From a virus: 34,360 nucleotides of DNA. The DNA lies in the IMG/VR virus record IMGVR_UViG_3300042905_001989, positions 1 to 34,360 of that record, one strand, 5' to 3'. Shown in pieces: positions 5,319 through 12,999 of this stretch. The first letter of the stretch is position 1, and the number at the start of each line of letters is the position of its first letter. The position numbers were made by a program, and so were the translations under genes. The notes beneath the pieces were generated by a model. The model was not told the DNA's origin. It did not search any database and saw only the letters and a list, made by a program, of their open reading frames with translations.

Positions 5319-7649
5319 ATGATTACTATTTTTAAAACACTTTACGGCAGTAAGGATGTACCTTACCATGTAACCATGGAAAAGGTAATAGACCGAATAA
5401 AAAACGGTTCCTCCGCTGCAACAATTCAAGCCATAGCAGATGCAGAAGATAAAGAGACAAAGCAAAAGTTAAAACTTACTTTACCTTGTATCCTTTTTGC
5501 AGGCAATTTTTCAGAAAGAAACTCGAACTCCTTAATTAAGCATTCAGGGCTTTGTGTTCTTGACTTTGATGGAATACCATTGGATGAGATTAAATCATTT
5601 AAAGAAGTATTAAAACAAAATGAGCATATTACTTTAATCTTTAAAAGTCCCAGAGGTAATGGCTTAAAAGCCGTTATTAAAATTCCTGAAGCAAATAAGG
5701 AAAGCCACAAAAAGTATTTTAAAGGTTTTGAAAATAAATTCAATTACGATTACTTCGATTCGGCTTGCTCAAACATTGATAGGGTATGTTTTGAATCTTA
5801 TGATCCGGACTTGTATTACAATCCAAATGCCAAAGTATTTGAATGTAACATTGAAAACGATGAAGGCTATCAAATGACAGAGAAAGTTCCTTTACTCCCG
5901 ATTGATAGTGAAGAAGAAATAGTAAATCGTTTGATGAAATGGTGGGATGCAAAATATGGTTTTGTTGCTGGCGAAAGAAATAAAAATATTTACGTTTTAG
6001 CTTGTGCTTTTTGTGAATATGGAGTAAGCCAAGATTATGCTATTGGATATATTAACAACAATATTGTTATTGGAGACTTTCCAGAGAAAGAGGCTATAAC
6101 TGCAATTCGGTCCGCATACAAAAAGATGACATTTGGAACAAAGTACTTTGAAAATGAGCAGAAGATTAATAAAATCAAAAGTTCGTTTAAAGACTTAAAG
6201 AAAAATGAAATTATAAACAAGTTTGGCATTGACGATTCTACCTACACCGAAATTAAAGAGGAAGTTGATCATGACTTCTTTTGGTATTATACCGAAGAGA
6301 AAAAACCAAAATTAAAAATAGATTCTTTGCTGTTTAAGAATTTTTTAGAAAGGCATGGGTACAAAAAATTTTTCCCGCATGAATCAAATAATCCTACATT
6401 GGTTTATATTGAATCAAACAAGGTCGAGGAGACTTCATCAGACAAGATTAAGGACTTTGTATTAGAATATCTATTAAGCAAGCGAGAGAACGAAGTATGG
6501 AACTATTGCAGCACTTCCTCTAAGTTATTTTCGGATGATTACCTGACTATGTTAAGCACCATTGAATTAATGATGCTCAAAGATGAAAAAGACAAATCTT
6601 ACATAGCATTTAGAAATGGCATATTAGAAGTAACAGGAGACAAAATAGAACTAAAAGATTACATTGATATTGATGGATATATCTGGAGAAACCAAATAAT
6701 TAATAGAGAGTTTAAAAGGACATTGAATTATGAGAATGATTACAAAAGCTTTATTGGGAATATTTGTAAGGATAGGGCAATAGAATCTGTAATCGGGTAT
6801 CTACTTAGCACCTATAAGGATAACACCAATAATAAAGCTATAATATTAAACGATGAAGTAATAAGCGAAAATCCTGAGGGTGGCACTGGCAAAGGGTTAT
6901 TTATTCAGGGCATTAAACAGATCCGAAAGGTTGCCATATTGGATGGTAAAACTTTTGATGACAAGAAGTCTTTTCCATACCAAACAGTTCAGCAAGACAC
7001 TCAAATCCTTGTTTTTGATGACGTAGTTAAGAATTTTAACTTTGAATCTAAATTTAGTCTTGTTACTGAAGGCATGACATTGGAACGAAAGAACAAGGAT
7101 GCAATCAAGTTAACAGTTAAGGAAAGCCCGAAAATGGTAATCAGCACCAACTATGCAATAAAAGGAGAGGGAAACAGCCACGACAGAAGAAGATTTGAGA
7201 TAGAATTTGCCCAGCATTACGGAAAGAAAAACACACCTTTTGATGAGTTTAAGAGGCAAATCTTTGACGACTGGACAGTTAATGATTTTACGCATTTCGA
7301 TAATTACATGGTCTTTTGCTTGCAATCTTATTTAAGAGATGGATTAATGCAACAGGATGCTAAGAACATTAAACTAAGGAAGTTTATAGCAGAGACTTCG
7401 ATGGAGTTTTACGAATGGATCAATGACAGCGAAAACTTTAGAAGTAATACACGAAACAATAAGGGCAAAGCTTATGAAGCATTTGTGAATGAATATATTG
7501 ACTACAAAAAACTATCAAGGAAAAGATTTCATATTTGGGTCGAAAAGTATTCAAATTACAAAGGATTTATATTTTCAGAAGGAAATACACAGGGCGAAAG
7601 GTGGTTTATGGTTACAGACGTTAATACATTGGAAGATGCACCATTTTAA
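5319..7649 (+). CDS. Primase-helicase: BT4734-like primase domain plus SF3 helicase
   Basis: This 776-residue protein probably initiates and drives phage DNA replication. The N-terminal ~190 residues match the BT4734/VirE-type primase-polymerase domain found in Bacteroidota, with LDFDG (81-85) and SPRGNGLKAVIKIP (from 110). Residues about 200-270 look like a primase C-terminal helical domain. The C-terminal third is an SF3/D5-like helicase: Walker A GGTGKG (521-526, K525), Walker B LVFDD (564-568), sensor STN (609-611), then an arginine-rich SHDRRRF. The length is normal for such fusions. The gene follows the palindromic region. A 7-of-8 -7-like TATATTTT lies at 5286-5293. The helicase gene behind it overlaps its end by 14 bp. 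Confidence 0.9.
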   Translation: MITIFKTLYGSKDVPYHVTMEKVIDRIKNGSSAATIQAIADAEDKETKQKLKLTLPCILFAGNFSERNSNSLIKHSGLCVLDFDGIPLDEIKSFKEVLKQNEHITLIFKSPRGNGLKAVIKIPEANKESHKKYFKGFENKFNYDYFDSACSNIDRVCFESYDPDLYYNPNAKVFECNIENDEGYQMTEKVPLLPIDSEEEIVNRLMKWWDAKYGFVAGERNKNIYVLACAFCEYGVSQDYAIGYINNNIVIGDFPEKEAITAIRSAYKKMTFGTKYFENEQKINKIKSSFKDLKKNEIINKFGIDDSTYTEIKEEVDHDFFWYYTEEKKPKLKIDSLLFKNFLERHGYKKFFPHESNNPTLVYIESNKVEETSSDKIKDFVLEYLLSKRENEVWNYCSTSSKLFSDDYLTMLSTIELMMLKDEKDKSYIAFRNGILEVTGDKIELKDYIDIDGYIWRNQIINREFKRTLNYENDYKSFIGNICKDRAIESVIGYLLSTYKDNTNNKAIILNDEVISENPEGGTGKGLFIQGIKQIRKVAILDGKTFDDKKSFPYQTVQQDTQILVFDDVVKNFNFESKFSLVTEGMTLERKNKDAIKLTVKESPKMVISTNYAIKGEGNSHDRRRFEIEFAQHYGKKNTPFDEFKRQIFDDWTVNDFTHFDNYMVFCLQSYLRDGLMQQDAKNIKLRKFIAETSMEFYEWINDSENFRSNTRNNKGKAYEAFVNEYIDYKKLSRKRFHIWVEKYSNYKGFIFSEGNTQGERWFMVTDVNTLEDAPF

Positions 7650-8880
7650 ATTAAGAGATTACCAGCAGGAAATAGCCAATAAGGCTTTAAGTATATTGAA
7701 AGCCAAAAAGATTGTTTACCTTAACATGGAGGTTAGAACAGGTAAAACTTGTACTTCATTAGAGGTGGCTAAAAACTACGGGGCTAAAAAGGTTTTATTC
7801 TTAACAAAGAAAAAAGCCATCGGATCAATAGAAAGCGATTACAAAAGCTTTGGGCATAGTTTTGAAATTCAAATTATTAATAATGAATCATTACATAAAG
7901 TAACTGACAAAGATTTTGATTTGGTAATTTCAGACGAACACCACAGGAATGGAGCTTATCCTAAAATGAATATTGCTACAAAATTTATTAAAGAAAGGTT
8001 TTCACATTTGCCAATGATTTTCCTTTCCGGTACGATTTGCCCAGAATCATATTCGCAGATTTATCACCAATTTTCAGTTTCTAATTATAGTCCTTTTAAT
8101 GATTATACGAACTTTTATAAATGGGCTAAGGACTTTGTAAATATTAAAAAGAAATATGTATCTTACGGTGAATTAAACGATTACAGCGATGCAAATATAG
8201 ATTTGATACAAAAGTACATCAATCCTTATATTATAAGTTTTACGCAAAAGCAGGCTGGCTTTACAACAGAGGTAAAAGAAAATATTTTAACAGTTCAGAT
8301 GAAACCACAAACTTATGAGATAATTAAGAAGCTAAAGAAAGATTTAATAGTAGAAGGGAAAGACGAAGTAATATTGGCGGATACAGGTGTAAAGTTTATG
8401 AGTAAAGTTCACCAGCTTTATTCTGGAACTGTAAAGTTCGAAAGTGGAAACTCAATGATTATTGATGATTCAAAAGCAGAGTTTATAAAAGAAAGGTTTT
8501 CTGGAGTTAAAATAGGCATATTTTACAAGTTCAAAGAAGAGTACAACCTTTTAAAAAAAGTATTTGGCGAGAACTTATGTAACACAGTCGAAGAGTTTGA
8601 TAGCACAGATAAGAATATCGCTTTGCAAATTGTTTCAGGTCGAGAAGGCATAAGTTTGAAAAACGCCAAATATTTGATATATTTCAATATTGATTTCTCA
8701 GCAACATCATATTGGCAAAGCAGAGATAGGCTTAGCACGATGGAAAGGCTTAAAAACGATGTATTTTGGATTTTTGCTGAGGGTGGTATAGAGTTCTATA
8801 TTTACAAGGCTGTAATGAACAAAAAGGATTTTACACTTCAATTTTTTAAACAATATGTTAGAAAGCAAGATACAAGCTAA
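7636..8880 (+). CDS. SF2 DNA helicase
   Basis: I chose the ATG at 7636, preceded by GGAAG, because the longer upstream frame merely overlaps the primase. The 414-residue product has RTGKT Walker A (34-38, K37), the DEHH box (100-103) as motif II, an SGT motif near 130, and QSRDRLSTMERL near 360 as motif VI. It resembles the SNF2-like helicases that phages pair with VRR-NUC nucleases, and such a nuclease gene overlaps its 3' end by 26 bp. It would translocate on or remodel DNA in replication or recombination. Confidence 0.87.
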   Translation: MHHFKLRDYQQEIANKALSILKAKKIVYLNMEVRTGKTCTSLEVAKNYGAKKVLFLTKKKAIGSIESDYKSFGHSFEIQIINNESLHKVTDKDFDLVISDEHHRNGAYPKMNIATKFIKERFSHLPMIFLSGTICPESYSQIYHQFSVSNYSPFNDYTNFYKWAKDFVNIKKKYVSYGELNDYSDANIDLIQKYINPYIISFTQKQAGFTTEVKENILTVQMKPQTYEIIKKLKKDLIVEGKDEVILADTGVKFMSKVHQLYSGTVKFESGNSMIIDDSKAEFIKERFSGVKIGIFYKFKEEYNLLKKVFGENLCNTVEEFDSTDKNIALQIVSGREGISLKNAKYLIYFNIDFSATSYWQSRDRLSTMERLKNDVFWIFAEGGIEFYIYKAVMNKKDFTLQFFKQYVRKQDTS

Positions 8881-9094
8881 GATAATAAAGCGGTTTACTG
8901 ATGCAGGTTATATGGTAATTAAATTAATCAAAACATCAAAAAACGGAATCCCAGACTTAATGGCTTTAAAAGATGGTAAGGTTTTATTTGTGGAGGTTAA
9001 AAGACCATTGTTGGGCAAATTGTCAAAGGTTCAGGAATACAGGATAAAGGAATTGAAAGAATATGGATTTGAAACATTAATATTAACAGAATGA
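8855..9094 (+). CDS. VRR-NUC family nuclease
   Basis: This 79-residue single-domain nuclease has a PD-(D/E)XK-type active site: E3 and Q7 in the first helix, GIPDLMAL with D34, EVK at 47-49, and Q60 in the following helix. This is the compact VRR-NUC layout common in phages. It overlaps the upstream SF2 helicase by 26 bp and the next gene by ATGA. The pair probably works together on branched or recombining DNA. Confidence 0.9.
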   Translation: MLESKIQAKIIKRFTDAGYMVIKLIKTSKNGIPDLMALKDGKVLFVEVKRPLLGKLSKVQEYRIKELKEYGFETLILTE

Positions 9095-9369
9095 ATTACA
9101 ATAAAGAAAAACAAGAGATAGAAACTTTGGAGAATCACAAAGCATTCTACAAAACAATCAAGCAAATATGCGAAATGGATTTTGTTCTTTCCGGATCCAA
9201 GCCAATGAATCACATTTGTAGCCTGCAGGACAAAATAGGGGTTTTCATTAAAACAGAAAAAGGTTTAAAGTTAGCAAACAAAGACCAGCGATTAAGAGAT
9301 GCGGAATTTGCTGACAAATGGTTAGAAAAAGTAAGTTTAGATTTAATAGATTCAGGAATATCATGGTAG
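9091..9369 (+). CDS. Unknown protein in replication operon
   Basis: This encodes 92 charged residues that I do not recognise, with helical character and Cys near 27 and 43. It overlaps the nuclease gene by ATGA and the next gene by 7 bp. Tight coupling places it in the replication/recombination operon. Confidence 0.7.
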   Translation: MNYNKEKQEIETLENHKAFYKTIKQICEMDFVLSGSKPMNHICSLQDKIGVFIKTEKGLKLANKDQRLRDAEFADKWLEKVSLDLIDSGISW

Positions 9370-9620
9370 AAGAAAAACAAGCAAACAAAGTTAATCAATT
9401 TGCAACAAAAGGAAATAGGAATTTCCCAAAGGAAGATTTTACAAGAAATCATAAGAAATCAAAAGTAAAGTCAATAGCAGATCCAAGATTAGAAAAAATC
9501 AACATTTTGCTATCACACCAACGCAGAGGGTGTTTAAACAAAACAATAGAATTGCACCAGCTGGATATAATGAAAGCAAGGTGGGAAAGAGATGGTTATA
9601 CCTTAACAGTAATAAACTAA
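9363..9620 (+). CDS. Small basic protein in replication operon
   Basis: I chose the ATG at 9363, which overlaps the previous stop. A longer frame from 9318 only duplicates coding space. The product has 85 residues. The N-terminal half is strongly basic and probably disordered; the C-terminal half (about 44-85) looks helical, ending WERDGYTLTVIN. A nucleic-acid-binding role is plausible but not shown. Its stop overlaps the next start (TAATG). Confidence 0.6.
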   Translation: MVEEKQANKVNQFATKGNRNFPKEDFTRNHKKSKVKSIADPRLEKINILLSHQRRGCLNKTIELHQLDIMKARWERDGYTLTVIN

Positions 9621-9790
9621 TGCTAATAAAAGATATTCAAGACGTGGAGGTTAGAAAGCTGGCATTAATAAGGCAGCAAGCTTATAAAGGCAAATCAAAC
9701 ATAGAACAACCATTATTAACTGCATTCCTTTTTAGTTCAACTCCAGAGGGTGGTTCTTTTTGGAGGAAAGTAAAGAATAAAAAAAAATAA
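9620..9790 (+). CDS. Small phage protein with C-terminal TPEG..FW motif
   Basis: I chose the ATG at 9620 because it overlaps the previous stop (TAATG); an earlier frame from 9530 overlaps the neighbour. The product has 56 residues ending with FLFSSTPEGGSFWRKVKNKKK. A TPEG-x-x-FW ending is seen in many small phage proteins of unknown function. The C-terminus is basic. It is the last gene before the promoter element at 9823-9830. Confidence 0.6.
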   Translation: MLIKDIQDVEVRKLALIRQQAYKGKSNIEQPLLTAFLFSSTPEGGSFWRKVKNKKK

Positions 9791-9822
9791 TCGTATTTAT
9801 TTTTTTAATCAAATTTTTGTTT

Positions 9823-9830
9823 TAATTTTG
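9823..9830 (+). promoter_or_regulatory. -7 element TAATTTTG
   Basis: TAATTTTG matches TAnnTTTG exactly. It lies three bases before the ATG at 9834 and 119 bp before the gene at 9950. If used, the transcript would be nearly leaderless for the first ORF or have a long leader for the second. No convincing -33 TTTG is seen at normal spacing. Confidence 0.45.
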
Positions 9831-9833
9831 GGC

Positions 9834-9944
9834 ATGGATAAAGCAACACGAAATAATTTAATTCAATTTGGAATTGGGTTAATTATAACGCTTACTTTAA
9901 TCGGTGCGTTAACAGGTATTATTTTAAAATTTTTAAACAATTAA
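9834..9944 (+). CDS. 36-residue single-pass membrane peptide
   Basis: The product begins MDKATRNNL and then has a continuous hydrophobic helix (about residues 11-33, with GIGLIITLTLIGAL). A short hydrophilic N-terminus plus one helix is typical of phage membrane micropeptides. It is too short for family assignment. Position between a promoter element and the next gene supports it moderately. Confidence 0.5.
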   Translation: MDKATRNNLIQFGIGLIITLTLIGALTGIILKFLNN

Positions 9945-9949
9945 AACAA

Positions 9950-10177
9950 ATGAAAAAAGAACTTAATTTAATTATGGAAATATTAGATAATTCCATAAGT
10001 TTTCAACTTCATCATATTTCATACAGGATTGATGGAGGTTACTTAGAAGTCTATTCTAAGGATTCAAGACATTTTAGTGCTACTAAGTTAATAGGCACTA
10101 TAGAAGGTATTGATCATGTTGGCTGTTATATGGAGTACAATGAAAAGTTGGACAAGGTAGTATTAGTAATATTTTAA
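9950..10177 (+). CDS. Unknown small protein upstream of SSB-like gene
   Basis: This encodes 75 residues with no motif that I recognise. Alternating hydrophobic and polar residues suggest a small beta-rich domain. The A-rich leader (TTAAAACAA) fits starts in this genome. It lies 11 bp before the SSB-like gene. Confidence 0.65.
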   Translation: MKKELNLIMEILDNSISFQLHHISYRIDGGYLEVYSKDSRHFSATKLIGTIEGIDHVGCYMEYNEKLDKVVLVIF

Positions 10178-10188
10178 ACAAAAATAAA

Positions 10189-10503
10189 ATGGGAGCATTA
10201 GGTAGCATTTATATTAAAGAAGAGATATTAGAAACTCTTTTAAAAACAATCAGAGCAAAAAAAGAGAAAGGATTATCTATTACTTTCTCTATTGACGACA
10301 AGACCAACCAATACGGTCAAAATGTTTCAGCTTATGCAACTCAAACAAAAGAGCAAAGAGACGCTAAGGCAAAGAAGTACTACGTTGGTAACGGTTCATT
10401 AGTTTGGACAGACGGCACTATTAAGGTAGCAGAGAAAGTTGACAAGAACCAACAACAATCTGCACCTGCTGTTGTGGCAGAAGATTCAGATTTGCCCTTT
10501 TAG
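10189..10503 (+). CDS. Single-stranded DNA-binding protein-like
   Basis: This encodes 104 residues. The end, EDSDLPF, is the acidic, Phe-terminated tail by which SSB proteins dock replication partners. The body carries a run of beta-type residues with NQYGQNVSAYATQTKEQRDAK and YYVGNGSLVW, which I associate with small phage SSB-like proteins in Bacteroidota. Placement among helicase, nuclease and ERF genes fits. A full OB-fold cannot be verified by eye, so the family remains probable. Confidence 0.7.
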   Translation: MGALGSIYIKEEILETLLKTIRAKKEKGLSITFSIDDKTNQYGQNVSAYATQTKEQRDAKAKKYYVGNGSLVWTDGTIKVAEKVDKNQQQSAPAVVAEDSDLPF

Positions 10504-10528
10504 AATGGCAAAATAATTTATTTTCCTT

Positions 10529-10559
10529 TTTGGATATTCTAACTTTATTTGTATATTTG
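10529..10559 (+). promoter_or_regulatory. Consensus Bacteroidota promoter for the HNH-like gene
   Basis: TTTG at 10529-10532 and TATATTTG at 10552-10559 are separated by 19 bp: both elements match the consensus exactly. The expected start near 10564 leaves a leader of about 14 nt before the ATG at 10578. It also feeds the downstream ERF gene. Confidence 0.78.
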
Positions 10560-10577
10560 TGTATAAAATAAAAAAAC

Positions 10578-11117
10578 ATGAATTATACAAGTAAAGTTTG
10601 TTTTAAGTGTCTAAAAGACAAAAAAATAGAAGAATATTATGTTCATAAACAAATGGCTGATGGGCACTTAAATAAGTGCAAAGAATGCACAAAAGCGGAT
10701 AGCCTTAAAAGAGAGAAAGACTTGAGCAATAATCCAGAATGGGTTGAAAAAGAAAAAAAAAGAGGTAGGGAGAAGTATTATAGACTGCAATACAGGGAAA
10801 CTCATAAGCCTAGTAAAGAACAAAGAAAAATAAGTACTAATAAATATTTATTAAAATATCCAGAAAAGGCAAGAGCAAAAAGTAAGACTACTAACTTAAA
10901 ACCTGTTATTGTTGGAAACCATTTACACCATTGGAATTATTGTGAAGGTTTTGAAAAAGACGTTATTGAGTTATCACCTTTTTACCATTACGGTCTTCAT
11001 AGATATATTGTATACGACCAAGAAAGAATGATGTATAGAACTTCAGATACTAATGAACTGCTCGATACTAAAGAAAAACATATTGAGTATTTTAATTTAA
11101 TTAAAAATAAAATTTAA
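10578..11117 (+). CDS. HNH-like endonuclease-type protein with N-terminal zinc finger
   Basis: This encodes 179 residues. Cysteines C8, C11, C34 and C37 form a CxxC-x22-CxxC zinc site around a DG turn, as in many phage HNH-type proteins. A basic linker follows (about 50-105). The C-terminal part has HLHHWNY (115-121) and HYGLHR (137-142), plausible remnants of an HNH-like nuclease core. It has its own consensus promoter and sits between the SSB-like and ERF genes, as an inserted homing-type gene would. Catalysis is not certain: a classical HNH triad is not fully evident. Confidence 0.6.
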   Translation: MNYTSKVCFKCLKDKKIEEYYVHKQMADGHLNKCKECTKADSLKREKDLSNNPEWVEKEKKRGREKYYRLQYRETHKPSKEQRKISTNKYLLKYPEKARAKSKTTNLKPVIVGNHLHHWNYCEGFEKDVIELSPFYHYGLHRYIVYDQERMMYRTSDTNELLDTKEKHIEYFNLIKNKI

Positions 11118-11130
11118 AAATCAATCACTT

Positions 11131-11703
11131 ATGAGCATATATAAAAAATTGCACGAAATCCAAAAAAAAATAAATGGATTGAGCAAAGATAAAGACACCA
11201 AAAGTCAATATAATCCAAACGGATATAAATACGTGACTGGTGACAAGGTTCTAACACAAATAAAGCCCTTGATGAATACATTGGGGCTTCTTTTAAAGCA
11301 AGAGGTATTGTCTATTGAAAACACTAGGCAAGACTATAATGTAAAAAGTGGTCAAAAGTCTGAAATAAACTCAAAAGTAATGATGAGATTTACTTGGGTG
11401 GACATTGAGACTGGGGAAAAAGACGAAAACCTTTTTGGAGCAAATGGTCAAAACGACTGGGATAAGGGTGTAGGTTCTGCTTTAACTTACGGTGAGAGGT
11501 ATTTTCTTTTAAAGTATTTTCATATTGCTACCGATGAGGATGATGTCGATAATCCTGACAGAAAAACAAAAGAACCTATTACAAAGCCAACTATAACAGA
11601 TGATAGGTTTGAAAAGGCTTTGATTGCAATATCGGAAGGCAAAGCCAAGAAAAGTGATTTAGAAGCATTTGAGTTAACACCAGAACAAAAAGCAAGACTA
11701 TGA
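11131..11703 (+). CDS. erf: ERF-family single-strand annealing recombinase
   Basis: This 190-residue protein anneals complementary single strands in phage recombination and end repair. The ERF signature is clear: a helical start (IYKKLHEIQKKI), YKYVTGDKVLTQIKPLMNTLG, and GVGSALTYGERYFLLKYFHIA followed by acidic DEDDVDN near 140-150. The C-terminal tail (about 155-190) is shorter than in P22 Erf. An SSB-like gene lies two genes upstream, a usual partner. The stop overlaps the next start (ATGA). Confidence 0.87.
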   Translation: MSIYKKLHEIQKKINGLSKDKDTKSQYNPNGYKYVTGDKVLTQIKPLMNTLGLLLKQEVLSIENTRQDYNVKSGQKSEINSKVMMRFTWVDIETGEKDENLFGANGQNDWDKGVGSALTYGERYFLLKYFHIATDEDDVDNPDRKTKEPITKPTITDDRFEKALIAISEGKAKKSDLEAFELTPEQKARL

Positions 11704-12137
11704 GAAACCCATTAGCAATATACAATGATTTTAGCCCGCTTTACGAGATCAGTAAGGCGGAGCTTAAAAGTCTTGCCAAAGAACAGGCAGACTACATTTT
11801 AGAATCTGGATCAAGCGAGAAGGCATTTGCCTTTCTTAAAAAAATATCAGAATTGATTGATAAAGTAGTTGATGGAATCAAAGATAATGCAATAGAAGAA
11901 GTAAGGAAAGGAAACAATCATGCTCATGGCGTAAAAATGACCGTAGCAGGGAAAACTACCTACGACTACTCGAACGATGCTGTATGGTCAGATTTGAAGG
12001 TAAAAATCAAAGAGCGTGAAGACTTCCTTAGGTCAATAAAGTTTTTCATTGATGTAGTTGACGAAAACACTGGCGAAGTTACAAGAGTAATGCAAGCAGG
12101 AAAGAAGGTCACAGATTACATTAAATCTGAATTTTAA
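11700..12137 (+). CDS. Unknown protein coupled to ERF
   Basis: This encodes 145 residues. The N-terminal two thirds look helical; the C-terminal third contains VKMTVAGKTTYDYSNDAVWSDL and KIKEREDFLRSI, a pattern I associate with uncharacterised proteins next to phage annealing recombinases. Its function is unknown. It overlaps the ERF gene by ATGA and a 25-codon ORF by TAATG, so it is part of the recombination unit. Confidence 0.72.
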   Translation: MRNPLAIYNDFSPLYEISKAELKSLAKEQADYILESGSSEKAFAFLKKISELIDKVVDGIKDNAIEEVRKGNNHAHGVKMTVAGKTTYDYSNDAVWSDLKVKIKEREDFLRSIKFFIDVVDENTGEVTRVMQAGKKVTDYIKSEF

Positions 12138-12214
12138 TGTTAGAATTAATTATCTTAATCATAGTAGCTGACTTAGTAATAAGTTGGCTGCTATCAGACA
12201 AAAAAAATAAATGA
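12137..12214 (+). CDS. 25-residue membrane micropeptide
   Basis: Its start overlaps the previous stop (TAATG) and its stop the next start (ATGA). The product MLELIILIIVADLVISWLLS then KKNK-type basic end is a single hydrophobic helix. Double coupling supports a real gene despite the length. Confidence 0.45.
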   Translation: MLELIILIIVADLVISWLLSDKKNK

Positions 12215-12315
12215 AAAAATATTTTGAAGACCCAGCAGAAAACACGAACCCATGGTTTCTGTTATCGTTTTTTTTATTCTCAATCATTTGCATACTTTTA
12301 AAGGCATTAATTTAA
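12211..12315 (+). CDS. 34-residue membrane micropeptide
   Basis: The product has a polar N-terminus (MKKYFEDPAENTN) and a hydrophobic helix (about 15-33). It is coupled to the previous ORF by ATGA. It is the last plausible coding sequence before the long noncoding region. Function unknown. Confidence 0.45.
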   Translation: MKKYFEDPAENTNPWFLLSFFLFSIICILLKALI

Positions 12316-12321
12316 AACATC

Positions 12322-12578
12322 AAGTCCGAGAGACCATTTTTGCAAACGGTTAATTTCGGGCATGATACAATTTCAGTCGTATTTTCGGCTGCGATTGCAA
12401 AGGTCGGAGACGACAGTAAAGTTCTTTTAACCGCAAACCAAATGCGAAACAATCAGAGGGGGAAATCCGAATAGTTATAGGGCGAAAGTACGCTGATAGC
12501 TAATACCAAGTTAGCGAGGTTTCAAAGTTGGGTGTAACTTTCACGACACTTGGAAATTGTCTTTGCGGTTAAAAATTT
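12322..12578 (+). ncRNA. Highly structured noncoding segment
   Basis: No plausible gene lies here, but base pairing is dense. TTTGCAA (12339-12345) pairs with TTGCAAA (12395-12401), extended by GACC/GGTC, enclosing the hairpin CAGTCG/CGGCTG (12374-12391). TTTTAACCGCAAA (12425-12437) pairs perfectly with TTTGCGGTTAAAA (12562-12574). That stem encloses AGTTAT/ATAGCT (12473-12501) with inner GGCG/CGCT, and CCAAGT/ACTTGG (12506-12553) with inner AAAGTT/AACTTT. CGGTTAA at 12347-12353 could compete for the same partner. With the downstream modules it forms a unit of about 650 nt ended by a terminator. It resembles large ornate phage RNAs in size and position only; family not established. Confidence 0.6.
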
Positions 12579-12708
12579 GGTCAGGTGGCGGAAAAGTATA
12601 GACGCTAAAAAACTGCAATGAGGTATGTCCAATCCTCACATTAAACAAAAAGGGTATCAACGCAGGAGTGCGGAAGATTTGCAGGTTCACAATCCTGCCT
12701 TGACCGCA
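12579..12708 (+). ncRNA. tRNA-Leu-like element A (aberrant)
   Basis: The 7-bp acceptor is GGTCAGG (12579-12585) with CTTGACC (12699-12705). A D-stem GCG/CGC lies in TGGCGG...TAGACGC. A T-stem GCAGG/CCTGC (12681-12685 with 12694-12698) has an 8-nt loop instead of 7. In the middle, TGAGG/CCTCA (12619-12638) forms an anticodon-like arm with a 10-nt loop, and CGCA/TGCG a variable-arm-like hairpin, but extra linkers of 10-20 nt separate them. At about 127 nt it cannot be a standard tRNA. It is a decayed tRNA or a tRNA-like module. GCA follows; CCA is not encoded. Confidence 0.55.
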
Positions 12709-12758
12709 AAGCTGACAACCCAGTGATTGATGTGTGAGGCTAGCACATAAGTTGTTTT

Positions 12759-12914
12759 GGTCAAGTGGCGGAATTGTTTGGCGTTGGGATAAAAACTGAG
12801 GCCTGAGACATTGGTAGACGCACACAGTATTAATAAACAAAGAAGTGATTTATATAGGCGTAAATATAAAGAAACAGTTATATAAATACAGGTTCAAATC
12901 CTGTCTTGACCGCA
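12759..12914 (+). ncRNA. tRNA-Leu-like element B (aberrant)
   Basis: The acceptor GGTCAAG (12759-12765) pairs perfectly with CTTGACC (12905-12911). The T-arm ACAGG-TTCAAAT-CCTGT (12888-12904) is canonical. The D-arm can be read as GCGGAATTG...GTAGACGC, with about 35 extra bases in the loop bounded by ATTG repeats. A hairpin TTTATAT/ATATAAA lies where a long variable arm would be. No proper anticodon arm can be drawn. The ends are close to element A, so the two are diverged copies. Preserved ends with an expanded middle suggest selection on the tRNA-like shape rather than decoding. Confidence 0.55.
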
Positions 12915-12943
12915 ACACGTATTTTCAGGTTTATTAGCTAAGA

Positions 12944-12975
12944 TTGGGGCAGGTTCTGCTTGCTCCAACTTTTTT
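12944..12975 (+). terminator. Strong terminator closing the noncoding region
   Basis: TTGGGGCAGG (12944-12953) pairs with CTTGCTCCAA (12959-12968) over all ten positions (two G-T), loop TTCTG, followed by C and T6. This is the best rho-independent terminator in the window. It sits after the tRNA-like elements, so the region is transcribed rightward. Confidence 0.88.
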
Positions 12976-12999
12976 AAATGATTTAAACAAAAAACAAAA

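Noticed and set aside
12877-12883. GTTATAT as a leading R' site that would make the gene at 13000 a third cassette
   Set aside because: It is complementary to ATATAAC at 13199 over 7 bp only, in AT-rich sequence, and no L arms precede it.
12322-12914. Group I intron interrupting a tRNA-Leu
   Set aside because: tRNA-Leu(UAA) introns came to mind, but no P/Q/R/S core elements are present and the extra bases do not sit cleanly in an anticodon loop.
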